Shown here piece after piece: positions 1 to 7,862 of a stretch of 54,561 nucleotides of DNA. The position numbers were made by a program, and so were the translations under genes. How positions within the stretch are numbered: position 1 is the stretch's first letter; every line of letters begins with the position of its first letter. The notes under the pieces were generated by a model. It did not search any database. It was not told where the DNA came from and saw only the letters and a program-made list of their open reading frames with translations. The stretch is from the NCBI RefSeq assembly GCF_934643405.1, contig NZ_CAKUCL010000013.1, positions 1 to 54,561 on the forward strand, given 5' to 3'. Origin of the DNA: an uncultured Actinoplanes sp. Its GTDB lineage: Bacteria; Actinomycetota; Actinomycetes; Mycobacteriales; Micromonosporaceae.

Positions 1-44
1 CAAACGGCGCCGGCGGGTTCGGGAGTGCCCGGCGTGAATGGGAG

Positions 45-81
45 ACGCCGAGGGCAGCCGGAGTCCGGCTGCCCTCAGCGT
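45..81 (-). terminator. Hairpin downstream of the surface-protein gene
   Basis: A perfect 12-bp inverted repeat (GAGGGCAGCCGG at 50-61, loop AGT, CCGGCTGCCCTC at 65-76) is extended by four more pairs (45-48 with 78-81) across one mismatch. It lies about 50 bp past the stop codon of the gene at 133-897. There is no U-run, as is common for actinobacterial terminators. Confidence 0.7.
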
Positions 82-132
82 CGGGCGAGTGATGAAGCGT
101 TACGGCTGACGGTCGCGAAGCCGGGCGGGCGG

Positions 133-897
133 TCAGGCGACGAACCGGCGCCGGCGCCGCAGCACGAGGGCCGCGCCACCGCCGATGAGCGACAAGCCGA
201 CCACGGCGGCCACTCCGGCGTTGGCTCCGGTGATCGGCAGGCTGGACGCCGGGCCGCCCGAGGCCGCGCCGCCGCTGCCGTTGCCGCCGGTCGCGGCGGG
301 ACCGGCCGACGTGGTGGCCGGCGTGCCCTCGGCCGGCGTGCCGTCGGCCGGCGTGCCCTCGGAGGGCGTGCCCTTGGTGGGGGCACCGCCGGTCGGCGTG
401 CCCTGCGACGGAGTGCCCTCCGACGGCGTCGCGGTGGGCTTGGCGGCGCAGGTGTGGGTCAGCACGAAGAACTTGGCGTCACCGGTGACGGTCGCGTCGG
501 CACCGGTCAGCGTCCAGCCGGCGGCCGTGACGGCGTACGCCATGCTGTGCCCGATCTTGACGATGTCGTCACCGTCCGCGGCGCCCGGATCAACCACCAC
601 GGTGGTGTCGGTCTTGCCGTCGCCGTCGGTGTCGAACACGGCTCTGATGGACGTGAAGCTCCCCGAACGGGCTTCGTTGCCGGGCAGGTTGAAGACCCAG
701 ACGTCCTTGCCGGGATACGGCCCGCCGCCGAGCTTCGAGTCGCAGTCGTGCTCGTAGTTCGCCGCCGTTGCCGGAACATTGCCCGGATTGATGGCGATCG
801 AGCCCGGCGAGGCACCTGCCGCCGCGGCGAAGGCGAACGACGTGGCGACGCCGGCCGCTGCGGCGGCCACGACGCGCGGTGATGCGAAAGTCCGCAT
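133..897 (-). CDS. Secreted LPXTG-type cell-wall surface protein
   Basis: The protein has 254 residues. The chosen ATG at 897 has a GGAGA ribosome site just upstream and opens a signal peptide (MRTF..., hydrophobic Ala/Val core, cleavage near AAAGAS). A globular domain of about 130 residues follows, with Cys residues and a DTDGDGKTD stretch that resembles a calcium-binding loop. Next comes a Pro/Thr/Gly linker of seven five-residue repeats of the GTPxx type, then LPITG, a hydrophobic helix and an RRRRR tail: the classical sortase-sorting layout. It is therefore probably exported and covalently attached to peptidoglycan. The globular domain resembles no family I can name. No sortase gene is in the window. 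A strong hairpin follows the gene. Confidence 0.85.
   Translation of the reverse strand: MRTFASPRVVAAAAAGVATSFAFAAAAGASPGSIAINPGNVPATAANYEHDCDSKLGGGPYPGKDVWVFNLPGNEARSGSFTSIRAVFDTDGDGKTDTTVVVDPGAADGDDIVKIGHSMAYAVTAAGWTLTGADATVTGDAKFFVLTHTCAAKPTATPSEGTPSQGTPTGGAPTKGTPSEGTPADGTPAEGTPATTSAGPAATGGNGSGGAASGGPASSLPITGANAGVAAVVGLSLIGGGAALVLRRRRRFVA
320..424 (-). repeat. Seven tandem 15-nt coding repeats (GTPxx linker)
   Basis: Seven consecutive 15-nt units (starting at 320, 335, 350, 365, 380, 395 and 410) are variants of ggcgtgccctcggcc. On the coding strand they give GTP-containing pentapeptides (EGTPS, QGTPT, KGTPS, DGTPA type). They form the wall-spanning linker between the globular domain and the LPITG motif. 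An eighth, degenerate unit may follow at 425-439. Confidence 0.85.
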
Positions 898-1167
898 GGT
901 TGATTCTCCGAAATGACGACGAGGGGACGTCACATGATCCGTAGAGGCCGGCTGGTCCGGCGATCAGGCGAAGAGATCGACAAAAATAGCCGGTCTGCAC
1001 CCCCGTCAGGTGTAACGGGAAACGGCTCCCGAGCGCTGTACGGCGTCGGCCGGCCACAACGCGGCGCGGGCCGAGCCCGTCCAGTCGCGGCAAACGCCAT
1101 GGCCCGGATCAGGTCGTGGAAGTTCCGGAGGGGTGCACGGCGTACGGGAACTCGGTCTGTGAGGTGC

Positions 1168-2352
1168 TCACCGTGATCCGGCAAAAGGCGTGGAGGTGGG
1201 CGCGGCGCGTCTCGCGGAGCGTTCCGTGAGCGCCAGCGCGAGGACCCTGGTGCTCAGCTCCGCGCGGAAGTCGTTGTCGCTGACCAGCAGGAGCGTCCGT
1301 TCGCCGCCGGCCAGCTCCGGGCCCCAGGTCATGCCCTCGAAGTTGTCCGGATCCGCGACCCCGATCTGCGCCAGGTCCGCCACCAGCGTCTTGCGCACCG
1401 GGCGGACCGGCTCGTCCACCAGCGACGGGACGGCTGCGACGTCGGTGGCGTCCGCGCAGTCCGCGTCGTAGATCCGGATCCGGCGGCCGTAACCGGAGAC
1501 GAACGCCCGCTCGATGAGCAGGAAACGGGTGAAGGTGGCCGGATCGACGGCGAGGATCGTCGAGATGCCGGTCAATGCGCCGTACGGCCCCTCGGGCGTG
1601 ACGTCGGGCAGCGGATCCATCGGATACGCGTACTGGGCCACCACGGTGCCGTCACGGTCCTGCAGGGTGATGCGGCTCAGGGCCCCGTGCGTACGGGTCG
1701 GCTCCGCCCCGTCCTGCTCGAGCGGCCCCTCCACCACCGAGGCGATGAGGTTGCCGCCGCCGGCGAACGTGAAGCCTTCGAGCGCCCGGTTGGCGCGCGG
1801 TCCTTGGCCGTCGCCGATCAGCTGACCGGCCGGCGTGGGCAGGTCGCGCAGGAAGCTGCCGTCCGGCGCCGACACCCGAAGAGCCGGGTCGATGATCATC
1901 GGCTCGCCGCCGGGCGTCACCAGGTCGAGGCCCTCGTGCGCCCAGACGACATTGCCGGTCAGGGGGTCCACGCGGAGGTCCTCCGGATCCACGGTGCCGA
2001 GCCGGTTCCGGTCGGCCTGGGCATACCTGCGCTGCTCGGTGGCCCATTGCGTCCGGCTCGGATAGACCTTCGCGTCGGGCCGGTGAAAGTACTGCACCCG
2101 CGTGAACCGGACGCCGTGCACCCCGGCCTCGTCCACGTCGATCTCGGCCTCGTAGAACCGGGCGGGCGCCCGCTGCGACTGGTCATCGCTGATCATCAGG
2201 TAGCGGCCGGTACGCCGATCGCGGTCGATGCCGGAGAGCCCGCCCACCGGCGTGCCGCCGACCGGCAGGTCGTGCGGCAGCCGCAATTCCCCGAGGAGAC
2301 GCGGGATGAGGCTGGTCGCAGATGTTGGTCCGGAGATGCCCATAGCCCGCAC
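1168..2352 (-). CDS. Esterase-like activity of phytase family protein
   Basis: A 394-residue protein with the features of the PF13449 beta-propeller family: an early GGLSGID..R..G.Y.MISDD motif (about residues 37-57), DPEDLRVD in the middle, ALEGFTFAGGGN, and a late DNFEGMTWGPEL followed by LLLVSDNDF. These acidic motifs line the putative active site in the family, whose exact substrates are poorly known (phosphate-ester hydrolysis is inferred). Most relatives are secreted, but no signal peptide is visible from either the GTG at 2352 or the ATG at 2343, and neither start has a good ribosome site. The gene is divergent from the phospholipase D-like gene. Confidence 0.75.
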   Translation of the reverse strand: MRAMGISGPTSATSLIPRLLGELRLPHDLPVGGTPVGGLSGIDRDRRTGRYLMISDDQSQRAPARFYEAEIDVDEAGVHGVRFTRVQYFHRPDAKVYPSRTQWATEQRRYAQADRNRLGTVDPEDLRVDPLTGNVVWAHEGLDLVTPGGEPMIIDPALRVSAPDGSFLRDLPTPAGQLIGDGQGPRANRALEGFTFAGGGNLIASVVEGPLEQDGAEPTRTHGALSRITLQDRDGTVVAQYAYPMDPLPDVTPEGPYGALTGISTILAVDPATFTRFLLIERAFVSGYGRRIRIYDADCADATDVAAVPSLVDEPVRPVRKTLVADLAQIGVADPDNFEGMTWGPELAGGERTLLLVSDNDFRAELSTRVLALALTERSARRAAPTSTPFAGSR

Positions 2353-2640
2353 AACGGGCCGAGACGGTGCCGGTTCAGCCGGCCCCCGTCAGGCCACGCC
2401 ACTGGCGGCGTAGCGAATCTCACCTCCACCCACGACGGTGGATGCGGATCGGGTCCGGCTTTCTCCGAGGCCGGCCTTTCGTCGGTGGCGTCACGGCGCG
2501 CCTTCTGCGGCTTGAGGAGTTGGGTTTCTCCAGGCGGATGCGGGCTGGTCGCGGCGCCGCCCGGCGTGGCCCGGCGTGACGAACCGGCGTCCGATGGGGC
2601 CGATCGTGACGGGGTGACCGGCTTCCGATGTAATCACGGC

Positions 2641-4251
2641 ATGCCGCACGCATCGTCGTTGAGTGATCTGATCGGCCGGTACCTGCCGCCAGCCACCGAG
2701 GCGTGCCCCATCTTCACCGAGAACTCCCTGTTCGAACCGATCATCGACGGTGTCACCTACTTCACCGAGCTGGCCGGGCACATGGCTGCCCTCAAGCCGG
2801 GCGACGCCGTCTACATCGCCGGCTACCAGGCCGACCCCCAGCTCGACCTCACCGGGCGCGTCGCCGGCGACGCCGGCTACCGGCCGTTCACCGACGTGCT
2901 GGCGGAGAAGGCCGCCGACGGCACCGACGTGCGGATCGTGCTCAGTGCGGCGGAGTTCTCCGGCGGCGTGCCGTGGCTGCCGATCGGGCCGTTCCGGGCC
3001 AACACCCTCGCCGCGCGGGTGATCCGGGCGTGGAAACCGTCGACCCGCGACGTCGCCGCCCCGCCGCTGGAGAACCGGGTCCTGCTCGACTGGTCCGGTC
3101 CGCTTCTGGGCTCCAACCACCAGAAGCTGGTGGTGTTCTGCCACGACGGCGTCCTCACCGCCTACGTCGGCGGCCTCGATCTCTCCCCGAGCCGGTTCGA
3201 CCACTCGCCGCACCGTCGTCTCAGACTCGGCACGCACCGGTGGGGCTGGCACGACGCGGCCGCGCGGCTGCACGGCCCGGCGGCCGCGCGAGTGCGGGAG
3301 ACGTTCGCGTTCCGCTGGCAGAACGCCGCCGCCCTGCCCCCGCGGTACATCGCGAAGAACCTGCCGGAGTATTTCCACCTGCCCAGCGGCGAGCTGACCG
3401 TGCTCAACCCGCCGGACCCGCCGCGCGATCTGCCGGCAGTGCCGGACCAGCCGGCGCGCCCGGCGGACGGGACCGCCGTGCAGGTGGTGCGTTCCTACCG
3501 GCCGTGGCGTCTCTACCGCCACCCAGGACTGAGACGGATGCGCCGGGCGAACGTCGTCCGGGCCGGCATCCACGAGGTCTACCAGGCGATGACCGCCGCG
3601 ATCGGCGCGGCCGAACGCTACATCTACCTCGAGGACCAGTACTTCCACGAGGCGCCCGGCGGTGACCCGCGGTTCCAGCTCTACGAGGGGCTGCGCTCCG
3701 CGGCCCGCCGCGGCGTCAAAATCATCCTGGTGGGATCCGGGCGGCGGGATCCGGCGGACGGCGGCGACAGCACCGTCCACCCGGTCATCACCCACGACCT
3801 GCGGCGACGCGTGCTGTCCCGGCTGCCGGCCGGCGCCCGTCGCAACGTGGTCATGTACCGCGTCGACAACCTGACCGTCCACACCAAGCTGATGCTCGTC
3901 GACGACGTGTTCGCGAGCATCGGATCGGCCAACTTCTTCAGCCGCTCCATGGCCGGCACGGACAGCGAGATCACGTCCACCCTCGTCACGACCGGCCCGC
4001 TGGTCCGCGACCTGCGCATGAGGCTGTGGGCCGAGCATCTGCGCACACCGCTCGACGACCGGCTCACCCCGGCCATGTCCGATCTGAGCACGGCCTTGGG
4101 CATCTGGCGCCGGGAGTGGTTGCCGCCGGGCCATCCGCCGCACACCTGGCGCCGGGCCGGCGCGCCCGCCGGGTTCGCCCCGGAGGAATGGGCCCTGACG
4201 CCGGCGCGCTACTCCCCTGCCGTGTGGCGCCGGGAGATGAGACGACGCTGA
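2641..4251 (+). CDS. Phospholipase D-like protein (two HxK motifs)
   Basis: A 536-residue protein starting at ATG 2641. The upstream in-frame extension to 1687 lies antisense to the neighbouring gene and was discarded. The two halves carry PLD-type catalytic motifs: HQK at H160 followed by an acidic/Gly segment (YVGGLDLS), and HTK at H414/K416 followed by D and GSANFFSRSM. In PLD enzymes the two His act as nucleophile and acid in phosphodiester transfer. YIYLEDQYF before the second motif is also typical of bacterial PLD and cardiolipin-synthase-like enzymes. No signal peptide or membrane helix is evident, so it is probably cytosolic or peripherally membrane-bound. Its substrate cannot be told from sequence. 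Confidence 0.85.
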   Translation: MPHASSLSDLIGRYLPPATEACPIFTENSLFEPIIDGVTYFTELAGHMAALKPGDAVYIAGYQADPQLDLTGRVAGDAGYRPFTDVLAEKAADGTDVRIVLSAAEFSGGVPWLPIGPFRANTLAARVIRAWKPSTRDVAAPPLENRVLLDWSGPLLGSNHQKLVVFCHDGVLTAYVGGLDLSPSRFDHSPHRRLRLGTHRWGWHDAAARLHGPAAARVRETFAFRWQNAAALPPRYIAKNLPEYFHLPSGELTVLNPPDPPRDLPAVPDQPARPADGTAVQVVRSYRPWRLYRHPGLRRMRRANVVRAGIHEVYQAMTAAIGAAERYIYLEDQYFHEAPGGDPRFQLYEGLRSAARRGVKIILVGSGRRDPADGGDSTVHPVITHDLRRRVLSRLPAGARRNVVMYRVDNLTVHTKLMLVDDVFASIGSANFFSRSMAGTDSEITSTLVTTGPLVRDLRMRLWAEHLRTPLDDRLTPAMSDLSTALGIWRREWLPPGHPPHTWRRAGAPAGFAPEEWALTPARYSPAVWRREMRRR

Positions 4252-4277
4252 GCCTCGCGAGCCGGCGCCGCGGCTCC

Positions 4278-5137
4278 TCATCGTGCCGTCACCGCCAGAT
4301 AGCCGTCCTCGAGGCCGGGCTCCAGCGGCCGAGCCTGCGGGCCGGGAGGGGTCGGCGCGACGATTCGGTACCGCATGCCCTGCTCGTGCGGAAGCGCGGA
4401 CACGACCGTACCGTCGGCCGGCGCCGGACCGTCGGTGACCACCGACCAGACCTGACCCTCGGCGCGGCTGGTCAGCTCGTCGACCGTTCCCCGGAAGATC
4501 AGCCGGCCTTTTTGGAGCACCGCCACCTCGCGGCACGTCTACGCGATGTCGTCGACGATGTGCGTACTCAGCAGCACGGTCCTCGAGCCGGCGAATTGCG
4601 ACAGCAGTGTACGGAACCGGATGCGCTCCTCCGGGTCAAGTCCCGCGGTCGGCTCGTCGACGATGAGCAGCTGCGGATCGGCGAGCAGCGCCTGGGCGAT
4701 TCCGACCCGCTGCCGCATCCCGCCGGAGAATCCGCGCAGCCGCCGGCCGGCGTGTTCGGTCAGCGCGACCACCTCGAGCAGTTCGCCCACCCGCCGGCGC
4801 CGTAGTTTCCGGTCGTCGATGCCCTTGAGCAAGGCCACGTAGTCGAGGAATTGCCGAGCGGTCAGATCGGGATAGAGGCCGAGCTGTTGTGGGAGGTAGC
4901 CGAGGTTGCGCTGGACCGCCGTACGTCCGGCGCCGGTGCCGAGGTCGTGGCCGCCGACCGTGACGTGGCCGCCCGACGGGAGCATGACGCCGGCGAGATG
5001 CGCATCAGCGTGGTCTTGCCGGCGCCGTTCGCCCCGAGCAGTCCGAACATCCCGGTGGGCACGACCAGGTCGAGGCCGTCGAGCGCGTGCACCCCGCCCT
5101 TGTACGTCTTGGTGAGGCCGGAGATCTCAATCCGCAT
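4278..5137 (-). pseudogene. ABC transporter ATPase, broken by a frameshift and an amber codon
   Basis: The reading frame starts well at ATG 5137 (MRIEISGLTKTYKGG) and contains the Walker A motif GANGAGKTT. Near 4996 one base appears to be missing after ATGCGCATC. The rest continues in another frame: Q-loop region (GYLPQQLGLYPDLT), signature FSGGMRQRV, Walker B LLIVDEPTAGLD and STH switch. That second frame is stopped by TAG at 4539-4541, after which the same frame resumes with TCREVAVLQKGRLIFRG to 4278. Restoring one base and one sense codon (CAG would fit) would give a normal ATPase of about 286 residues. It is the last gene of the sigma/anti-sigma/permease operon. Sequencing error is the main alternative to real decay. 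Confidence 0.8.
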
Positions 5138-5939
5138 GTCGTTTCCCCAGGTGTGCGGCGGTAAGGGCGGCGGCAGCCAGCACGAGCAGCACGCCGAGGG
5201 ACAGCCACGCGGTGGCCGGGGTGGGGTGCGGGCGCAGGAAGTTCAGCGACGCGCCGGGCACCGGGCCCGCCCAGCTGTCCCGGCCGTCGATGCCGTGGTA
5301 GCCGAGCAGCACGGTGAGTGGATAGCCGCCGAGCGGGTGCAGCACGGTCTTCGCGATGGTGGGCATCGTCTGCGGCGTGACCAGGTTGGCCCAGAGCCAG
5401 AAGCCGACGAACAGCACCCGGAACAGCGGAGCCGGCATGATCAGCGGTACGGCCAGGGCGAAGGCGGCGACGAACAACAGGCCCGGCAGGAAGACCAAGC
5501 CGACGGCGGCGCCGGCCCAGCCGATCGCGCTCGGGTGGTGACTGTGTACGGCGTACGCAATCGTGAATCCGAGATAGACGACGATGATCGGGATGGCTGT
5601 CGCCCCGCCCGCGCCCAGATATTTGCCCAGCAGCCGGGCTGTTTCCCGGGCCGGAGTGGCGTCCAGGATCGGCGCCACCCGCAGCCGGTCGTCACGGACC
5701 AGCCGGTCGGCGAGCAGACACCCGAAGCCGATCGTCAGCAGGGCGTAGATCTGCACGGCCAGCGCGGTCACGGCGGTCTTCGCCTCGGGCGGCACCTCGT
5801 CCGGATCGAACAGGTCCCGCAGCAGGCTGCCGCCGATCAGGACGAACAGCACCAGCGTCAGCGCCGGCACGATCCACACCGACCGTTTGCGCACCTGCAT
5901 GCGGAACTCGTATCGCAGGCTCGCGGCGAACGCAGTCAT
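5127..5939 (-). CDS. ABC-2 type transporter permease
   Basis: A 270-residue integral membrane protein starting with MTAFAASLRYEFRMQVRKRS, typical of ABC-2 permeases with a short basic N-terminus before the first helix. About six hydrophobic segments are visible (for example VWIVPALTLVLFVLIGG, IIVVYLGFTIAYAV, GLLFVAAFALAVPLIM and LGVLLVLAAAALTAA). Its start overlaps the stop of the upstream permease remnant by 4 nt, and its end overlaps the ATPase start by 11 nt, so all were built as one operon. This gene is itself intact, but with a broken ATPase partner it may no longer function unless it borrows another ATPase. Confidence 0.8.
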   Translation of the reverse strand: MTAFAASLRYEFRMQVRKRSVWIVPALTLVLFVLIGGSLLRDLFDPDEVPPEAKTAVTALAVQIYALLTIGFGCLLADRLVRDDRLRVAPILDATPARETARLLGKYLGAGGATAIPIIVVYLGFTIAYAVHSHHPSAIGWAGAAVGLVFLPGLLFVAAFALAVPLIMPAPLFRVLFVGFWLWANLVTPQTMPTIAKTVLHPLGGYPLTVLLGYHGIDGRDSWAGPVPGASLNFLRPHPTPATAWLSLGVLLVLAAAALTAAHLGKRHAD

Positions 5940-6359
5940 TCGTCCTCCTCGCCGATCAGGCGTTCCTTGCGGTTCAGCACGAGGAGCGCGAGCACGATCA
6001 GCGCCGCTCCGAGGCCGACCAGGGTCAGTCGGTTCGCGGCCCAGTCGCCCGGTTCCGAACCCCGCGTCGTGGCGAACAGGTACAGCAGGCGGCCCGGCAG
6101 GTTCTGCTGGGTGGCGTCGCCGAAGAACTGCTGAAGCGCCCAGAGCGTGGTGACTAGCGCGCCGGCCGCCGCCGGGCTGCGGAACAGGGCGCTCGCCGCG
6201 AAACCCAGGCCGCTCAGCCCGAGGGTCGGGGCGATCCAGGTGAGCTGGCCGGCGAACGGCCCATGGTTTGCCGGCCAGCGCCCCCACCAGCCGGTCGCGA
6301 TCAGCACCACGGCAGTGCCGGCGGCGTGCCTCGTAGCGCCAGAGGGTCAGTGGTCTCAC
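5936..6359 (-). pseudogene. ABC permease remnant (N-terminus fused out of frame to C-terminal half)
   Basis: A GTG at 6359 overlaps the anti-sigma stop (ATGTGA) and begins MRPLTLWRYEARR, a typical ABC-2 permease start. Near 6320 the useful frame changes and continues as GTAVVLIATGWWGRW, then GLSGLGFAASALFRSPAAAGAL and a final helix (LVGLGAALIVLALLVL) ending at 5936. Only about 135 residues are accounted for, roughly half a normal permease, so the first helices seem deleted as well as frameshifted. The 4-nt overlaps on both sides show it once belonged to the operon. A short functional protein from an internal start near 6310 cannot be excluded. Confidence 0.65.
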
Positions 6360-7210
6360 ATCGGATGAGTAGCGTGCCAGCCCCGGCCGGGTTCACTGCG
6401 GACGGCGATCGCGACGACGACGATCGCCGCGCTCGTGATCAGGACGGGGGCGGTGGTCGACCAGGCTTGCATGACCAGCCGGGCGGGCCATTCATCGTCG
6501 GCGAGCACGCCGCCGGCGAGCACGCGCAGCGCCCACAGCGCGACCGCCACGCCAAGGGCGACGTCGGGACCCCAGCGTACGGCGATCAACAGGCTCAGCG
6601 AGGACAGCAACGCCATCGGGCCCAACCAGGCGCCGACCAGCGCGTCGAGGGTCGTCGTGCCGGCCGTTCCGGTGACTGCCAGCGTGGCGGAGGCGGTGAG
6701 CGCGAGCACCAGATCGTAGCCGAAGACGAGGGCAAGGCGGATGAGCAGCAGCAGCCGGCTCGATGTCGGCGTGGCGGCGATCAGCTCGTCCGCACCGGAG
6801 CGGTACGTGCCCGCGATGCCCGCCGCAGCGACGATCGGCGCGATCAGCGAGAGCGCCAGGCCGGAGGCGCCGGCCTGCAACGAGATGAGTGCCACGCCGA
6901 GCGCCGTCACGAGTGCCGACGCGATCGGTACGGGCAGCCGGATCAGTCGCGCCTCGGCGATGACCAGCCCGGCGTGTCGCCGTATCGGGTGGCCGTCGCG
7001 CTCGACGGGCCCGTCCAGCACGCTCCGGGTCAGCGCGGCTCGCACCACCTCGGCGGGGCTTTCCGGCCGGTTCTGTACGGCGTCGGCGATCACCTGCCAG
7101 GCGGCCAGCTCCGCGCGGCAACTCGGACAGCCCGCGAGGTGGGCACGAACCCGCCTCCGGTCCCTGTCGCCCAGCGTTCCGGCCGCGTACGAGGGCAGCA
7201 GGTCCTCCAT
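6356..7210 (-). CDS. Zinc-finger (zf-HC2) anti-sigma factor, membrane protein
   Basis: A 284-residue protein. Residues 1-35 form a zf-HC2/ZAS domain with the HxxxCxxC signature (H24, C28, C31), which binds zinc and sequesters a partner ECF sigma factor. The rest holds about six hydrophobic helices (for example ASALVTALGVALISL, LLLLIRLALVFGYDLVLAL and APVLITSAAIVVVAIAV), so it is anchored in the cytoplasmic membrane with the zinc finger inside. It directly follows and overlaps the ECF sigma gene, its probable partner, and is translationally coupled to the ABC permease remnant downstream. The operon logic is envelope-signal control of an exporter. Confidence 0.85.
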   Translation of the reverse strand: MEDLLPSYAAGTLGDRDRRRVRAHLAGCPSCRAELAAWQVIADAVQNRPESPAEVVRAALTRSVLDGPVERDGHPIRRHAGLVIAEARLIRLPVPIASALVTALGVALISLQAGASGLALSLIAPIVAAAGIAGTYRSGADELIAATPTSSRLLLLIRLALVFGYDLVLALTASATLAVTGTAGTTTLDALVGAWLGPMALLSSLSLLIAVRWGPDVALGVAVALWALRVLAGGVLADDEWPARLVMQAWSTTAPVLITSAAIVVVAIAVRSEPGRGWHATHPM

Positions 7211-7749
7211 TCCGACACCTCCTGGGCGGTCAGCCTTGCGGCGACGGCGGCTCGGGCGTGGTGGAGCCGGCTCTTCACGGTGCCGACGGGAATCTCCAGG
7301 ACTTCGGCCACGTCGGCGAGCGGCAGCCCGGCGACGAAGACGAGCGCGATCACGTCTCGATGATGCTCGGGCAGCCGATCGATTGCCGCGGCCACCGGGG
7401 TACCGCCCGCCGCGGCGATGGCCAGCTCCTCCGGCCCAGCGCTCTGATCGACCTGATCGGGCAACTCCCCGGGGTCGGGGGCCGCACGATTACGGAGCCG
7501 GTTGTGCGCCTGCCGGCGGGCGACGCCGAACAGCCACGTGCTCACTTTCGCCCGCCCCTCGAAGGCGCCAGCCGCCCGCCAGACCGCCAGCATCGTGTCC
7601 TGCAATATCTCTTCGGCCGTCATCCGATCCTCGGCGAGCCGCAGGAGATAGCCGAACAGCGCAGCCGAATACCGTGCATAAAGTTGTTCGAGCGCCCCCG
7701 CGTCTCCTGCGGCAACCGCCCGCAACAGCTCGGCGTCGCCGGCCGGCAT
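7090..7749 (-). CDS. ECF RNA polymerase sigma factor
   Basis: A 219-residue sigma-70-like protein. Region 2 is clear (LYARYSAALFGYLLRLAEDRMTAEEILQDTML, then STWLFGVARRQAHNRLR), and so is region 4 (LPEHHRDVIALVF..GLPLADVAEVLEIPVGTVKSRLHHAR). ATG 7749 is preferred over GTG 7764 because of the GGGG element upstream. The gene is first in the operon with the zf-HC2 anti-sigma factor. Its last 37 or so codons (after TAQEVSEW) run out of frame over the anti-sigma N-terminus for 121 nt, which is unusually long. This tail has no sigma-factor similarity and may reflect a lost stop codon or a frameshift. Confidence 0.85.
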   Translation of the reverse strand: MPAGDAELLRAVAAGDAGALEQLYARYSAALFGYLLRLAEDRMTAEEILQDTMLAVWRAAGAFEGRAKVSTWLFGVARRQAHNRLRNRAAPDPGELPDQVDQSAGPEELAIAAAGGTPVAAAIDRLPEHHRDVIALVFVAGLPLADVAEVLEIPVGTVKSRLHHARAAVAARLTAQEVSEWRTCCPRTRPERWATGTGGGFVPTSRAVRVAARSWPPGR

Positions 7750-7862
7750 CTCGTCACCCCGCACCTCACGTGGGTAGCGACCGAGCCCTCGTCTGGTTCA
7801 CCCGGCCGGCCGGAACTCTGCCGCGTCTCGTCCGGTTGCCGTGCGCCGCTCTCAGCCGGCAC

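Noticed and set aside
320..424. Non-coding satellite or CRISPR-like repeat
   Set aside because: The 15-nt units keep the reading frame and encode a typical wall-spanning linker; there are no spacers.
1687..2640. N-terminal extension of the phospholipase D-like frame
   Set aside because: It is antisense to the phytase-like gene and Arg/Gly-rich without motifs; the PLD similarity starts after ATG 2641.
2491..4536. 681-codon open frame on the minus strand
   Set aside because: Shadow of the phospholipase D-like gene.
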